DNA of 64,000 bases from Polaribacter sp. WD7. GTDB taxonomy: Bacteria > Bacteroidota > Bacteroidia > Flavobacteriales > Flavobacteriaceae. The stretch covers positions 496,001-560,000 of the forward strand of contig NZ_QPEJ01000018.1 in NCBI RefSeq assembly GCF_003335085.1. The letters are read 5' to 3'. A program made the position numbers and the translations under genes. The notes below the pieces were generated by a model. That model saw only the letters and a program-made list of their open reading frames with translations. It was not told where the DNA came from and made no database searches. Below are positions 43,138 through 51,977 of the stretch, piece after piece (within the stretch, counting starts at the first letter, position 1; the number at the start of each line of letters is the position of its first letter).

Positions 43138-43695
43138 ATGATAAACAGATGTTTTTGGGTAACAGATAGTAAATTATACCAAAGTTATCATGATAATGAA
43201 TGGGGAGAACCTGTTTTTGATGATGCAATATTGTTTGAGTTCTTAGTGTTAGAAACATTTCAAGCTGGTTTAAGTTGGATTACTATTTTGAATAAAAGAG
43301 AAAACTTTAGAAAAGCATTTGATAATTTCGATTATAAGAAAATTGCAGTTTACCCTGAGTCTAAATACAAATCTTTATTATTAGACACGGGTATTATTAG
43401 AAATAAACTTAAAATAAGAAGCGCTATTACTAATGCGCAATTATTTATACAAATACAGCAAGAGTTTGGTTCTTTTTCTAATTTTATTTGGGCTTATGTA
43501 GATGGTAAACCCATATTAAATCATTTTCAAAAAAGAGAAGATGTACCCGCAACTACATCTTTATCAGATAAAATTTCTAAAGACTTAAAAAAAAGAGGAT
43601 TTAAATTTGTAGGTTCTACTGTAATTTATGCTTTTATGCAAGCTGTAGGTATGGTAAATGATCATACAAAAAACTGTTTTAAATATCCTTCTTAG
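43138..43695 (+). CDS. tag: DNA-3-methyladenine glycosylase I
   Basis: It removes 3-methyladenine from alkylated DNA, starting base excision repair. The 185 residues show the Tag zinc and base-binding pattern: RCFWVTDSKLYQSYHDNEWGEP, FQAGLSWITILNKRENFRKAF and, at the end, MQAVGMVNDHTKNCF (the last His and Cys are zinc ligands with the first Cys). The next gene starts at the very next base after the stop, so the two are linked. Confidence 0.95.
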   Translation: MINRCFWVTDSKLYQSYHDNEWGEPVFDDAILFEFLVLETFQAGLSWITILNKRENFRKAFDNFDYKKIAVYPESKYKSLLLDTGIIRNKLKIRSAITNAQLFIQIQQEFGSFSNFIWAYVDGKPILNHFQKREDVPATTSLSDKISKDLKKRGFKFVGSTVIYAFMQAVGMVNDHTKNCFKYPS

Positions 43696-44463
43696 ATGCT
43701 CATAACAGCTATTCCTAAAAAAGACTTGTTTAAATTAGGCTATATTTTTCTAAGAAAAATAGGCATTTTTGTTGGTTTTATTTTTATTCTTTTTTTTGAC
43801 GGAACCTATTTTACAGAACATTTTGTAAATTCTCAAATACCTATAAATCTTTTAGCACTATTTAGTTTTTTTTGGATGTACAAAAGAGCGTATCCAAGAG
43901 TAAGAAAATCTATGTTTATTGCTGTAGCTTTAGGTGTGTTGGGTGAGTATTTTTTTTCTGTTTACTTGGGCATGTACACGTATAGACTAGAAAATGTACC
44001 ATGGTATGTTCCTCTTGGTCATGCAGCATTGTATGGTAGAGTGTTTATGTTTAGCAAAGATGCGCTTGCAAGAAAATATCACAAAGAAATAGAACAACTT
44101 TTTGCATATGTAATTTTAGTATTTGCCTTGGTGTACTTGTTGTTTTTTACAGATGTTTTTGGGTTTTTAATGACCGTTGTAGTCTTTATAATACTACACA
44201 AACGCCCTAAAGACAAATTATATTTTTATACAATGTACATTGTTGTGGCTCTATTAGAAATTGGAGGTACTGCTTTTGGTTGTTGGCAATGGCCACCAAT
44301 AGCCTTCGGAGTTGTTGAGTTTCTGCCCAGTAATAATCCACCAAGTGGCATAAGTTTATTTTATTTTTTATTAGATATCGGTTGTTTTGTTTTTTATGTT
44401 CTTTTAAGTAAAAAAGCTTGGAAAAGGTTAAAAAGAATACAAAAGTTAAAACTAAATTCTTAG
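43696..44463 (+). CDS. polytopic membrane protein of unknown function
   Basis: A 255-residue protein with seven or eight hydrophobic segments (for example about 18-36, 48-62, 74-92, 130-150, 152-166, 176-196, 222-240). Polar features inside the membrane region, YRLENVPWYVPLGHAALYG and FGCWQWPPIAFGVVEFLPSNNPPSG, are unusual for a simple transporter and recall integral-membrane enzymes or carotenoid-type proteins. I do not recognise a family. It begins directly at the stop of tag and precedes a potassium channel gene. Confidence 0.75.
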   Translation: MLITAIPKKDLFKLGYIFLRKIGIFVGFIFILFFDGTYFTEHFVNSQIPINLLALFSFFWMYKRAYPRVRKSMFIAVALGVLGEYFFSVYLGMYTYRLENVPWYVPLGHAALYGRVFMFSKDALARKYHKEIEQLFAYVILVFALVYLLFFTDVFGFLMTVVVFIILHKRPKDKLYFYTMYIVVALLEIGGTAFGCWQWPPIAFGVVEFLPSNNPPSGISLFYFLLDIGCFVFYVLLSKKAWKRLKRIQKLKLNS

Positions 44464-44493
44464 CTTTAGGTATCAATTTTGTTTCTTTACATT

Positions 44494-45414
44494 ATGGTAA
44501 GAAAAACAAAAGACCCTGGTTTTGGTTACAAATCAATACATGATGCAAAGGATATCATTAATGATGATGGAAGTAGCAACGTTATTCATATCAACAGAAA
44601 AAAAAGTATTAATGACCTGTATACTTATTTTGTAGATATTTCATGGTGGCACTTTTTTCTTCTTATTATCATTTCTTATACGGTGATTAATATAATTTTC
44701 GGACTCGTATACGTAACCATTGGTATAGAGCAAATAACCAAACCCAAAGGTACTTTTTTACAAGATTTTTTAAACGGATTTTTTTTTAGCGCACAAACAC
44801 TAACTACAGTAGGTTATGGTGGTATAGCACCTAAAGGGATAACTGCAAACTTTGTGGCTGCATTTGAAGCAATGATTGGGTTGCTTAGTTTTTCTTTTAT
44901 TACAGGATTGTTATACGGACGATTTTCAAAACCTAAAGCAAAAATTAAATTTAGCGATAACTTAATACTACGTAAATTTAAAAAAGAAAGAGCTCTTATG
45001 TTTCGACTAATGAATATGCGTAAAACTGTAATGATAGAGCCAGAAATAAAAGTAACCTTATCTATATCAGAAAAAAATAAAAAGGGAGCGTATGTACGTA
45101 ACTTTTTTAATTTACAACTAGAGCGTGATAAAATTATGTATTTACCAACTGTGTGGACGGTAGTACATGTAATTGATGAAAAAAGTCCGTTGTACAATTA
45201 TTCTGATGACGAAATTGAAAAGTTAGATGCCTTTTTGTATATTTTGATAAATTACCACGAAGAATCTTTTGCTCAAAAAGTGTATCAAATTTATTCATAT
45301 GATTTTGATAAACTAGAAACAAATGTTAAATACGTTTCTGCAGCCTCTTTTGATAAAGAAGGTTACACTGTTTTAGATCATGATCATCTAAGTGAAGTAG
45401 AAAAAATAACGTAG
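44494..45414 (+). CDS. inward-rectifier-type potassium channel (KirBac-like)
   Basis: A 306-residue channel. Two membrane helices (about 48-75 and 115-140) flank a pore loop with the filter TVGYGG. The C-terminal 160 residues form the cytoplasmic immunoglobulin-like Kir domain (KKERALMFRLMNMRKTVMIEPEIKV, typical strand order). The start ATG at 44494 is preferred to a TTG at 44479. Bacterial Kir channels may set membrane potential, and the gating signal here is unknown. It lies directly after the unknown membrane protein. Confidence 0.92.
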   Translation: MVRKTKDPGFGYKSIHDAKDIINDDGSSNVIHINRKKSINDLYTYFVDISWWHFFLLIIISYTVINIIFGLVYVTIGIEQITKPKGTFLQDFLNGFFFSAQTLTTVGYGGIAPKGITANFVAAFEAMIGLLSFSFITGLLYGRFSKPKAKIKFSDNLILRKFKKERALMFRLMNMRKTVMIEPEIKVTLSISEKNKKGAYVRNFFNLQLERDKIMYLPTVWTVVHVIDEKSPLYNYSDDEIEKLDAFLYILINYHEESFAQKVYQIYSYDFDKLETNVKYVSAASFDKEGYTVLDHDHLSEVEKIT

Positions 45415-45415
45415 T

Positions 45416-45622
45416 TTAATGTCCCCACAAAAAGCGAATCGCCATAAAAATAAGTACAATTAATCCACCATAGATTACTACTTTTTTACCAGCACCTTTG
45501 TAATAACGATTGTGGTTTTTAATGTCTTTTCGGTAACTATAAATCATCAAACTAATAAAAGCAGTAACAAAGAAAATTATAAAAATAATTCGTCCTGTGG
45601 TAAAAAAAGCACTTAAAAACAT
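45416..45622 (-). CDS. small two-helix membrane protein
   Basis: A 68-residue protein with two hydrophobic helices (TTGRIIFIIFFVTAFISLMIYSY and KVVIYGGLIVLIFMAIRFLWG) joined by a basic loop (RKDIKNHNRYYKGAGKK). The family is one I have seen only as hypothetical in Flavobacteriaceae. It converges on the Kir channel gene with a one-base gap, and an SDR gene is divergent from it. No function can be assigned. Confidence 0.72.
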   Translation of the reverse strand: MFLSAFFTTGRIIFIIFFVTAFISLMIYSYRKDIKNHNRYYKGAGKKVVIYGGLIVLIFMAIRFLWGH

Positions 45623-45694
45623 AATTTTATTTTTTATAAATTGTAAATTACTCTTGGTTAAATCAAGTAATAATTCCTAAAGTTTTACATATCT

Positions 45695-45715
45695 TGTCTT
45701 TTTCTAAGAAAGACA
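45695..45715. repeat. inverted repeat in the divergent region ahead of the SDR gene
   Basis: TGTCTTT (45695-45701) and AAAGACA (45709-45715) with a seven-base centre, 29 bases before the SDR start. It could be an operator or a leader hairpin; there is no T run. Confidence 0.4.
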
Positions 45716-45744
45716 AAAATAATTAAAGCAAAATTACAAATTAA

Positions 45745-46467
45745 ATGAAGAATGCCATCGTCTTTGGAGCAACTTCTGGAATAGGAAAATCGTTAACCGA
45801 ACTTCTGGTAAAAGATGGCTATACTGTAGCAATAACGGGTAGAAGATTGACTTTGCTAGAGGCATTACAAAAAGCGTATCCTAATCAAATAATTATCAAG
45901 CAAAATGATATTCAAAATGTAAAGGAGCTAGAAACTGTTTTTAATGAAATAGTAACCGAATTTAAAACTATAGATTTGGTAATACAATCTTCTGGAGTAG
46001 CATTTATAAATCCAAAGTTTGAATGGGATAAAGAGCAACAAAGTATAAATACCAATGTTTTAGGGGTAACCAAATTGTACACGCTAACGTATAATTTATT
46101 TAAAAGGCAACAGTTTGGGCATTTAGTAGGAATTTCTTCTATTGCTTCTATTCGAGGAAATCGTTCTGCACCCGTATATTTTGCTGCAAAAGCCTATCAA
46201 AAAGCCTACTTAGAAAGTTTATACATTAAAACAAAAACAATACCTTCTAAAAAAGTTTTTATTACAGATATTAGACCAGGTTTTGTAAATACTGCAATGG
46301 CTCTAGGAGAAGGATTATTTTGGGTTGTACCTTTAGAAAAAGCAGTAAAACAAATTTATCAAGCAATACAAAACAAAAAAAGGGTTGCTTACATATCTAA
46401 GCGTTGGCAATTGATTGCTTGGGTTTTAAAAGTTGTACCTGCTTGGGTTTTAAAAAGAGCAACATAG
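45745..46467 (+). CDS. short-chain dehydrogenase/reductase
   Basis: A 240-residue NAD(P)-dependent oxidoreductase with a Rossmann fold. The cofactor motif VFGATSGIGKSL (residues 5-16), catalytic Ser in VGISSIAS and the YxxxK pair in APVYFAAKAYQKAYLE are all present. The C-terminal part has a hydrophobic LIAWVLKVVPAWVLKR stretch that may touch the membrane. Substrate unknown. The MazG-like gene follows after 45 bases. Confidence 0.9.
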   Translation: MKNAIVFGATSGIGKSLTELLVKDGYTVAITGRRLTLLEALQKAYPNQIIIKQNDIQNVKELETVFNEIVTEFKTIDLVIQSSGVAFINPKFEWDKEQQSINTNVLGVTKLYTLTYNLFKRQQFGHLVGISSIASIRGNRSAPVYFAAKAYQKAYLESLYIKTKTIPSKKVFITDIRPGFVNTAMALGEGLFWVVPLEKAVKQIYQAIQNKKRVAYISKRWQLIAWVLKVVPAWVLKRAT

Positions 46468-46512
46468 ACATTTAAGAAGTATATAAAAAAGAATACAAAA
46501 AACCATAATATA

Positions 46513-46899
46513 ATGAAGGATAAAATAGCTGCAGTTCATGCGTTTCATACTGCGTTTAAATTGAATATTCAAGACAAACCTACTGTACATATTTCTGAAG
46601 AGAGAAAACAATTGCGTTATGAATTGATGAAAGAAGAAAATGAGGAGTACTTAGAAGCTGCAAAAAATAACGATTTGGTAGAGGTTGCAGATGCTTTAGG
46701 TGATATGTTGTATATTTTATGTGGTACAATTATAGAACATGGAATGCAAGATAAAATAGAAGCAGTTTTTAATGAAATTCAACGTTCTAACATGAGCAAG
46801 TTAGGTGAAGACGGAAAACCTATTTACAGAGAAGATGGTAAAGTTTTAAAAGGACCAAATTATTTTAAACCTAATATTGCTGAGATTTTAGAGAAATAA
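46513..46899 (+). CDS. MazG-like nucleotide pyrophosphohydrolase
   Basis: A 128-residue all-alpha protein of the phosphoribosyl-ATP pyrophosphohydrolase-like/MazG superfamily. The metal-binding acids are clear: ELMKEENEEYLEA (ExxEE) and EVADALGDMLYILCG (ExxD). The C-terminal RSNMSKLGEDGKPIYREDGKVLKGPNYF is the usual nucleotide-contact tail in this subgroup. It probably hydrolyses non-canonical or excess nucleoside triphosphates (inference). It is co-oriented with the SDR gene. Confidence 0.88.
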   Translation: MKDKIAAVHAFHTAFKLNIQDKPTVHISEERKQLRYELMKEENEEYLEAAKNNDLVEVADALGDMLYILCGTIIEHGMQDKIEAVFNEIQRSNMSKLGEDGKPIYREDGKVLKGPNYFKPNIAEILEK

Positions 46900-46957
46900 T
46901 TTGTGCTATCATACTATTTTCTACCATTACTAGAGAGTTGTAAGATAGTTTTTTAGA

Positions 46958-47908
46958 TTAAAGTTGGTAATTGTTGCCCTCACTAGCAAAACGAAAACCA
47001 AGTTTTTCTATTGCTTTTCTTTCGTTACTATCTTCTTGTAAAGCAGGATTTGTATGGTTAAAATGAATGAAAATTACTTTGTTTTTTGTGGTTAAAGATT
47101 CATTTTGAAATAGTGTAATTGTTTCCTCTATAAAAGGATGAGGTACTTCTGTCATGGCTCTTTTTACTTCTTTTTGATTAAAAAATGTTGCATCTAAAAA
47201 GGCATAATCTACTTTTTTTACTTCATCAATAATGTTTTTTTTCCATTTTTCCCATTTGTCAATATCAGGAATAAAAAGTGCTGTTTTTTTAGAACCTTCT
47301 ATTTTATAACCTACAGTTTCAGAAAATTCATCTCTATGGGGTACTACAAAAGGAGTAACTTTTATAGTAGGATTTAAAACGATAGGAATATTGTGTTGCA
47401 ATTCTTTTAAAACTATGTTTTGTAATGAAATTAGTTGATTCCATGGGCCGTTATTTTCTAAATAATTTTTCATTTTAGGCATGGTATATACAGGAATATT
47501 TTTTTTCCCCAAAGCTTCTCGTCCAAAATACATTAAGCCAGTGTAATGTCCAATGTGAGCGTGTGTTAAAAAAACACCATCTATAAGCGATTCTTTTTGT
47601 AGATGATTTTGTTCTAAAATAGCCAATTGTGTATGCATATCTGGTGTTGCCTCAAACAACCATTTTTGTTGATTTTTTAAATCTACAAGCCCCAAAGCAA
47701 TTACATTTTTTCTTTTAGATTTGCCATTATAAACATTGGTACAACATATTTTTTGACAGCCAATATGTGGGTAACCTCCATCTTGAACAATACCTAAAAT
47801 AGTGATATACTGTTCTGTTGAAACTTTACTTTGTTTACTAGAGCAAGATTGAATTAAAAAAAGCAATACTATTGAGTATATTAGGTATAATTGAGTTGAG
47901 CACTTCAT
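46958..47908 (-). CDS. PqqB-like metallo-beta-lactamase-fold lipoprotein
   Basis: A 316-residue lipoprotein (signal ends LLFLIQSC, Cys at 22). The mature part resembles PqqB and related MBL-fold proteins: LGIVQDGGYPHIGCQKICC, the metal motif THAHIGHYTGL (HxHxxH-like with one His replaced by the H-I-G-H order), VPHRDEFSETVGYKI, LFIPDIDKWEKW and IFIHFNHTNPAL. There are no PQQ genes here, so the substrate is unknown. Its start overlaps the end of the preceding lipoprotein gene by four bases. Confidence 0.85.
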   Translation of the reverse strand: MKCSTQLYLIYSIVLLFLIQSCSSKQSKVSTEQYITILGIVQDGGYPHIGCQKICCTNVYNGKSKRKNVIALGLVDLKNQQKWLFEATPDMHTQLAILEQNHLQKESLIDGVFLTHAHIGHYTGLMYFGREALGKKNIPVYTMPKMKNYLENNGPWNQLISLQNIVLKELQHNIPIVLNPTIKVTPFVVPHRDEFSETVGYKIEGSKKTALFIPDIDKWEKWKKNIIDEVKKVDYAFLDATFFNQKEVKRAMTEVPHPFIEETITLFQNESLTTKNKVIFIHFNHTNPALQEDSNERKAIEKLGFRFASEGNNYQL

Positions 47909-48612
47909 CTAGTTGTAAAAATTTTTACTCGTTTATGATCAAAAGTAGTATAAGTATAGTCATTTAAAATTTGGTGTACATTCAAGTTTTCAGAATATAA
48001 TTGCCAAGTTTGGGTATTGTTAAATGCATCTAAAGCTTTATCAAAAGAAACAAACAAATGTTTTTCATTTTCTATACTGAAGGCTCCTGATGTTATAAAT
48101 ACTTTTTGTCCGTTACTAGCGGTAGTTTCAAAATTTAAAAAAATTCTACCATGATTATTTATGGTATTTGGATTTTGTTTATCAGACCAGGTTTCTCTAA
48201 ACTGACTTACCCAATTGGAGGAGCCAAAATATCCAAAATACCCAATACTAGAACCAGACCTGTGTATAAATTTATTGGTTTCTAAATAGGTTAATATTTT
48301 TTGTTTTGCTTCGTTTTTACTTGTAGCTTTAAAATCTACCCAAATTACATTAATGGGTTCTAAGATAAATTTACCTTCGTGCTGTACGTCAATCCAATTA
48401 GCTATTGATTTTTTTTCATACTTTTTTTCTTTAAACATCCATAGTCCCATGTTTAAAGATATGTTTTCGGTATTGTTTTTATGTATGGTAAAAGAGTTTG
48501 ATAAAAGAAAAATAGGAATATTTTCTGGAACCATATTTGTAAAAATAGCTTCTTCTGTTTTAGAACAAGACGAAAGTAGACATATAAATACAAGATAAAT
48601 TACCAATCTCAT
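47905..48612 (-). CDS. hypothetical lipoprotein coupled to the MBL-fold gene
   Basis: A 235-residue lipoprotein (RLVIYLVFICLLSSC, Cys at 16). The rest is rich in aromatic residues and beta-like pattern (SIGYFGYFGSSNWVSQFRETWSDKQ; NNHGRIFLNFETTASNGQKVFITSGAF). No family recognised. A four-base overlap with the downstream MBL-fold gene points to translational coupling and a shared pathway. TATCTTTA in the region upstream on the minus strand may be its -7 element. Confidence 0.75.
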   Translation of the reverse strand: MRLVIYLVFICLLSSCSKTEEAIFTNMVPENIPIFLLSNSFTIHKNNTENISLNMGLWMFKEKKYEKKSIANWIDVQHEGKFILEPINVIWVDFKATSKNEAKQKILTYLETNKFIHRSGSSIGYFGYFGSSNWVSQFRETWSDKQNPNTINNHGRIFLNFETTASNGQKVFITSGAFSIENEKHLFVSFDKALDAFNNTQTWQLYSENLNVHQILNDYTYTTFDHKRVKIFTTR

Positions 48613-48670
48613 TTAACGCAGTTATAGTTTTAAGAAACTTCTTGTTCTAAAGATAAGAAATAAAAGTATA

Positions 48671-48701
48671 AAAAAAGCATCAATTCAATTTGATGCTTTT
48701 T
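48671..48701 (-). terminator. terminator after ilvE
   Basis: AAAAAGCATCAA, five-base loop, TTGATGCTTTTT with T runs both ways, just past the ilvE stop. Confidence 0.88.
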
Positions 48702-48728
48702 GTTGTGTTATATAAAAGTAAATTCTTT

Positions 48729-49781
48729 TTAAAGTATCACTCTCCATCCATAAGGGTCTTCTGCCTTATTTGTTTGAATATCTGTAATTGCTTTTTTAAG
48801 TTTTGTAGCAAAAGGTAAGTCTAATTCAGGTAATTCATAATCAGTACCTTGGTATCCAAATCCTGAAATTGGAGAAATTACTGCAGCAGTTCCTGCTCCA
48901 AACATTTCTTTTAAATTACCGCTTTGGGCAGCAGAAATAACTTCAGAAACCGTTATTTTTCTTACTTCAACATCAATATTCATATCTTCTGCAATTTGTA
49001 TGATACTTTTACGTGTAATTCCATCTAGAATTCTATCATTTGTAGGGCTTGTAATTAGCGCATCTCCAATTCTAACAAAAATATTCATCGCCCCAGCTTC
49101 TTCAATATATTCATGAGAATTATCATCTGTCCAAATTACTTGGTTATAGCCTTTTTCTATTGCCAATTGTGTAGGGTAAAATTGAGCTGCATAATTACCA
49201 CCAGCTTTTGCAAATCCTACACCACCGTTGGCAGCTCTTGCATATTTTTCTTCTATCAAAACCTTAACTTTATCCGCAAAATAAGCACCAGAAGGGGCTG
49301 TGCAAATAATAAATTTATAAGCATTTGCAGGAGAAGCATGAAACCCAAGTCCAGAAGCAAACATAAAAGGTCTTATGTACAAAGAACTTCCTTCGTTTGT
49401 AGGAATCCAGTTATTATCTACTTCTAGTAATTTCTTTAATCCACTCATAAAAATTTCTTCAGGAATTTGAGGAATTACCAAACGTTCTGCAGATTTGTTT
49501 AAGCGTTTGCAATTGTCTAAAGGTCTAAATAACATAGTGTTGCCATCTGCATCTTTATACGCTTTCATACCTTCAAAAATAGATTGTCCGTAATGAAAAA
49601 TCTTAGCAGAAGGATCTAAAGAAATAGGTGAGTAAGGTTTAATAACAGGAGTTTGCCATTCACCATTAACAAAATCACACGCTAACATATGATCAGAATA
49701 TACACTACCAAAAGGTAAATTGTTAAAATCTACATTTTCTATGTTCGATTTTTCTACACGTTGAATTTCTATGTGAGACAT
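48729..49781 (-). CDS. ilvE: branched-chain amino acid aminotransferase
   Basis: A PLP enzyme that moves the amino group between glutamate and the keto acids of leucine, isoleucine and valine. The 350 residues include KIFHYGQSIFEGMKAYK near 80, PLDNCKRLNKSAERLVIPQ, the PLP-lysine region GVGFAKAGGNYAAQF, and EAGAMNIFV with ITRKSIIQIA. The N-terminus MSHIEIQRVEKSNIENV starts at 49781; codons upstream lie in the promoter leader. It is a single-gene unit with a good promoter. Confidence 0.96.
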   Translation of the reverse strand: MSHIEIQRVEKSNIENVDFNNLPFGSVYSDHMLACDFVNGEWQTPVIKPYSPISLDPSAKIFHYGQSIFEGMKAYKDADGNTMLFRPLDNCKRLNKSAERLVIPQIPEEIFMSGLKKLLEVDNNWIPTNEGSSLYIRPFMFASGLGFHASPANAYKFIICTAPSGAYFADKVKVLIEEKYARAANGGVGFAKAGGNYAAQFYPTQLAIEKGYNQVIWTDDNSHEYIEEAGAMNIFVRIGDALITSPTNDRILDGITRKSIIQIAEDMNIDVEVRKITVSEVISAAQSGNLKEMFGAGTAAVISPISGFGYQGTDYELPELDLPFATKLKKAITDIQTNKAEDPYGWRVIL

Positions 49782-49806
49782 CTTTAAATGAATTGAATTA
49801 TGAAGA

Positions 49807-49834
49807 CAAATGTACAAAAATATTCATCTGACAA
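49807..49834 (-). promoter_or_regulatory. promoter of ilvE
   Basis: On the minus strand TTG (49834-49832), 17 bases, TACATTTG (49814-49807), about 26 bases ahead of the start. It is back to back with the promoter at 49846. Confidence 0.7.
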
Positions 49835-49845
49835 TGCGTTAAATA

Positions 49846-49875
49846 TTGCTTTTCATAATGAAATGCGTAACTTTG
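49846..49875 (+). promoter_or_regulatory. promoter of the DUF4920 lipoprotein gene
   Basis: TTG (49846-49848), 19 bases, TAACTTTG (49868-49875): an exact match to the consensus, 26 bases ahead of the ATG. Confidence 0.78.
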
Positions 49876-49901
49876 TTTAGAGCTCTAAATTTTAGTAATT
49901 C

Positions 49902-50402
49902 ATGAAATATAATAGCTATTTAATTTTAGTATTATTTCTTTTTTTTATAGAATGTAAAGAAGGAAAAAAGGCTGAACAAAAAAATATAGAAAACGCAGAA
50001 ATTAGTTACCATAGTTTTGGTGAAAAAATATCTTCGGAAGGTTTTTTAAATAACAATCAAATGTTAGCTAAGTTTGAAGAACTGAATTTAGGGGATACCT
50101 TGCATGTAAAATTTAAAGCCACAATTAATGAAGTTTGTTCTAAAAAAGGGTGTTGGATGAAGTTGTCTTTAGACAACAAAAAAGAAACGATGGTACGTTT
50201 TAAAGATTATGGTTTTTTTATGCCTTTAGACGCCAAAGGAAAAAACGTTATAGTAAACGGTAAAGCTTTTGTAAAGCAAACCTCTGTAGTAGCATTGCAG
50301 CACTATGCAGAAGATGCAGGAAAATCTAAAGAAGAAATTGCTAAAATTACCCAACCTAAAATAACCTATGCTTTTGAAGCAGATGGTGTTTTAATGGAAT
50401 AG
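49902..50402 (+). CDS. DUF4920 lipoprotein
   Basis: A 166-residue lipoprotein (signal ends ILVLFLFFIEC). The mature part has SYHSFGEKISSEGFLNN, LGDTLHVKFKATINEVCSKKGCWMKL and a beta-rich OB-like core with FKDYGFFMPLDAKGK. CSKKGCWMKL, with two cysteines close together, is typical of DUF4920 and may bind a metal or form a disulfide. Function unknown. It is expressed from its own promoter ahead of mnmD. Confidence 0.82.
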   Translation: MKYNSYLILVLFLFFIECKEGKKAEQKNIENAEISYHSFGEKISSEGFLNNNQMLAKFEELNLGDTLHVKFKATINEVCSKKGCWMKLSLDNKKETMVRFKDYGFFMPLDAKGKNVIVNGKAFVKQTSVVALQHYAEDAGKSKEEIAKITQPKITYAFEADGVLME

Positions 50403-50481
50403 AAACATAAAATTGTATACTCTTTAATAGAAACTCTTTTACAATTGAAGAATTACAAACAACAACTATATAATAACAATT

Positions 50482-51135
50482 GTGAAACGAGAAATTTTAA
50501 TTACGTCAGATGGTTCTACAACCATTCATTTGCCAGATTGGAATGAGCAATATCATTCTAAAAACGGATCTATTAACGAAACGTATCATGTTTTTATTAA
50601 AAATGGCTTACAACAGGTAACTTCTAATGATGTATCTATTTTAGAAATTGGCTTTGGTACAGGTTTAAATTGTTTTATAACCTATTTAGAACATCAAAAA
50701 AATATAAATTACGTTGGTGTAGAAGCTTACCCTGTTACTTTAGAAGAGATAGAAAAAATGAATTTTATTTCAGTTTTAAAAGCAGAAAAAGAATCGGAGA
50801 CATTTCAAAAAATACATAGTGTTTCTTGGGAAGAAAATCATCAAATTTCAACTAATTTTTGGCTTACCAAAAGAAAACAGTTTTTTGAAGATATTACAGA
50901 TATAAATACATTTAATCTTATCTTTTTTGATGCATTTGGAGCCCGTGTACAACCTCAACTATGGACCGTTTCTATTTTTAAAAAAATGTATGCAGCTTTA
51001 AAAAAAGACGGAATTTTAGTTACCTATTCTGCCAAAGGCAGTGTTAGAAGGGCTATGCAAGAAGTTGGCTTTACAGTAGAACGTTTGCCTGGACCACCAG
51101 GAAAAAGAGAAATGTTAAGAGCCATTAAAAAGTAA
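50482..51135 (+). CDS. mnmD: tRNA 5-methylaminomethyl-2-thiouridine methyltransferase (MnmD)
   Basis: A stand-alone MnmD (DUF752) that methylates 5-aminomethyl-2-thiouridine at the wobble base using SAM; in enterobacteria it is fused to MnmC1. The 217 residues show DGSTTIHLPDWNEQYHSKNG, the SAM motif ILEIGFGTGLNCFITYLE, IFFDAFGARVQPQLWT and the late YSAKGSVRRAMQEVGF with LPGPPGKREM. The start codon is GTG at 50482; there is no ATG nearby. It ends two bases from the convergent DUF1223 gene. Confidence 0.93.
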   Translation: MKREILITSDGSTTIHLPDWNEQYHSKNGSINETYHVFIKNGLQQVTSNDVSILEIGFGTGLNCFITYLEHQKNINYVGVEAYPVTLEEIEKMNFISVLKAEKESETFQKIHSVSWEENHQISTNFWLTKRKQFFEDITDINTFNLIFFDAFGARVQPQLWTVSIFKKMYAALKKDGILVTYSAKGSVRRAMQEVGFTVERLPGPPGKREMLRAIKK

Positions 51136-51136
51136 T

Positions 51137-51877
51137 TTATACTTTTAGCTGTGTACCTCCTGTAATATGAAGTTGCTCATTTTGAACAAAACCAATTACT
51201 CTTAACTGTTTTTCGGTTTTATATTTTTCTGGAATGGTTATAGAAATTTTTCCTTGTTTTTTACTGATTTCTTGGGTTACAGTTTCTATAACAATATTGC
51301 TGTTAGATAGTGTTCTGTTAGAATTTTCTCCACCCTTTACTTTGGTGATTTTATTTTCTAAAACCAATGCAACCTGAAGTTTTTTCTGAGTCACATCTCC
51401 ATCAATAGTATAGTTAAGAGAAAGTGTGTTGTTGTTTTTAGAAATATTTGAAATCGCAATTGAATTTTCAGAATTTAATCTTAAGTTTTTAGAAATACTG
51501 TATCTTATTTTTGGTTTATCAGAACCTACATAATGTACTTTTCCATTAACTACCAGTTGAGGCGTATATATATTTCTTGCTTTTAATTGTCTGCCGTAAG
51601 CAGCTTGTAAATTGCTATATTCTTTTTTACTAAAAGGATCTTTCCATCCAATATAATCCCAGTAATCTACATGATATGACATGACAATAACGTTTTTAGA
51701 AGCATATTCTTCTTTTACCATGTCTAAAAACTCATCTGCCCTTGGGCAACTACTACACCCTTGAGAGGTAAATAATTGCAATACAACCGTAGGTTTGTTT
51801 TCTACTGTTTCAGAGTCTTTTGTTAAGTGAGTTGTAAAAAGAAACACGCTAAATACTGAGATAAAAAAATACTTCAT
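51137..51877 (-). CDS. DUF1223 thioredoxin-fold exported protein
   Basis: A 246-residue protein with a signal peptide (about 1-20) and a thioredoxin-like domain: VLQLFTSQGCSSCPRADEFLD with a CSSC motif, then VIVMSYHVDYWDYIGWKDPFSKKEYSNLQAAYGRQL, characteristic of DUF1223. The C-terminal 100 residues form a beta-rich module. Relatives may be periplasmic thiol-disulfide proteins, but no role is proven. It lies convergent to mnmD. Confidence 0.9.
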   Translation of the reverse strand: MKYFFISVFSVFLFTTHLTKDSETVENKPTVVLQLFTSQGCSSCPRADEFLDMVKEEYASKNVIVMSYHVDYWDYIGWKDPFSKKEYSNLQAAYGRQLKARNIYTPQLVVNGKVHYVGSDKPKIRYSISKNLRLNSENSIAISNISKNNNTLSLNYTIDGDVTQKKLQVALVLENKITKVKGGENSNRTLSNSNIVIETVTQEISKKQGKISITIPEKYKTEKQLRVIGFVQNEQLHITGGTQLKV

Positions 51878-51977
51878 AAAAAATGTTTTGATGTTTGATG
51901 AGTCGTAAACTTTTAAAGTTGCTTACTCATGATGTTTTTATAAATTGATTTTTTATCTTCGTTTAAAAGTATGGTAA

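Noticed and set aside
46958..47908. True PqqB of a PQQ biosynthesis cluster
   Set aside because: There is no pqqA, C, D or E nearby, and the protein is a lipoprotein, so only a PqqB-like fold is claimed.
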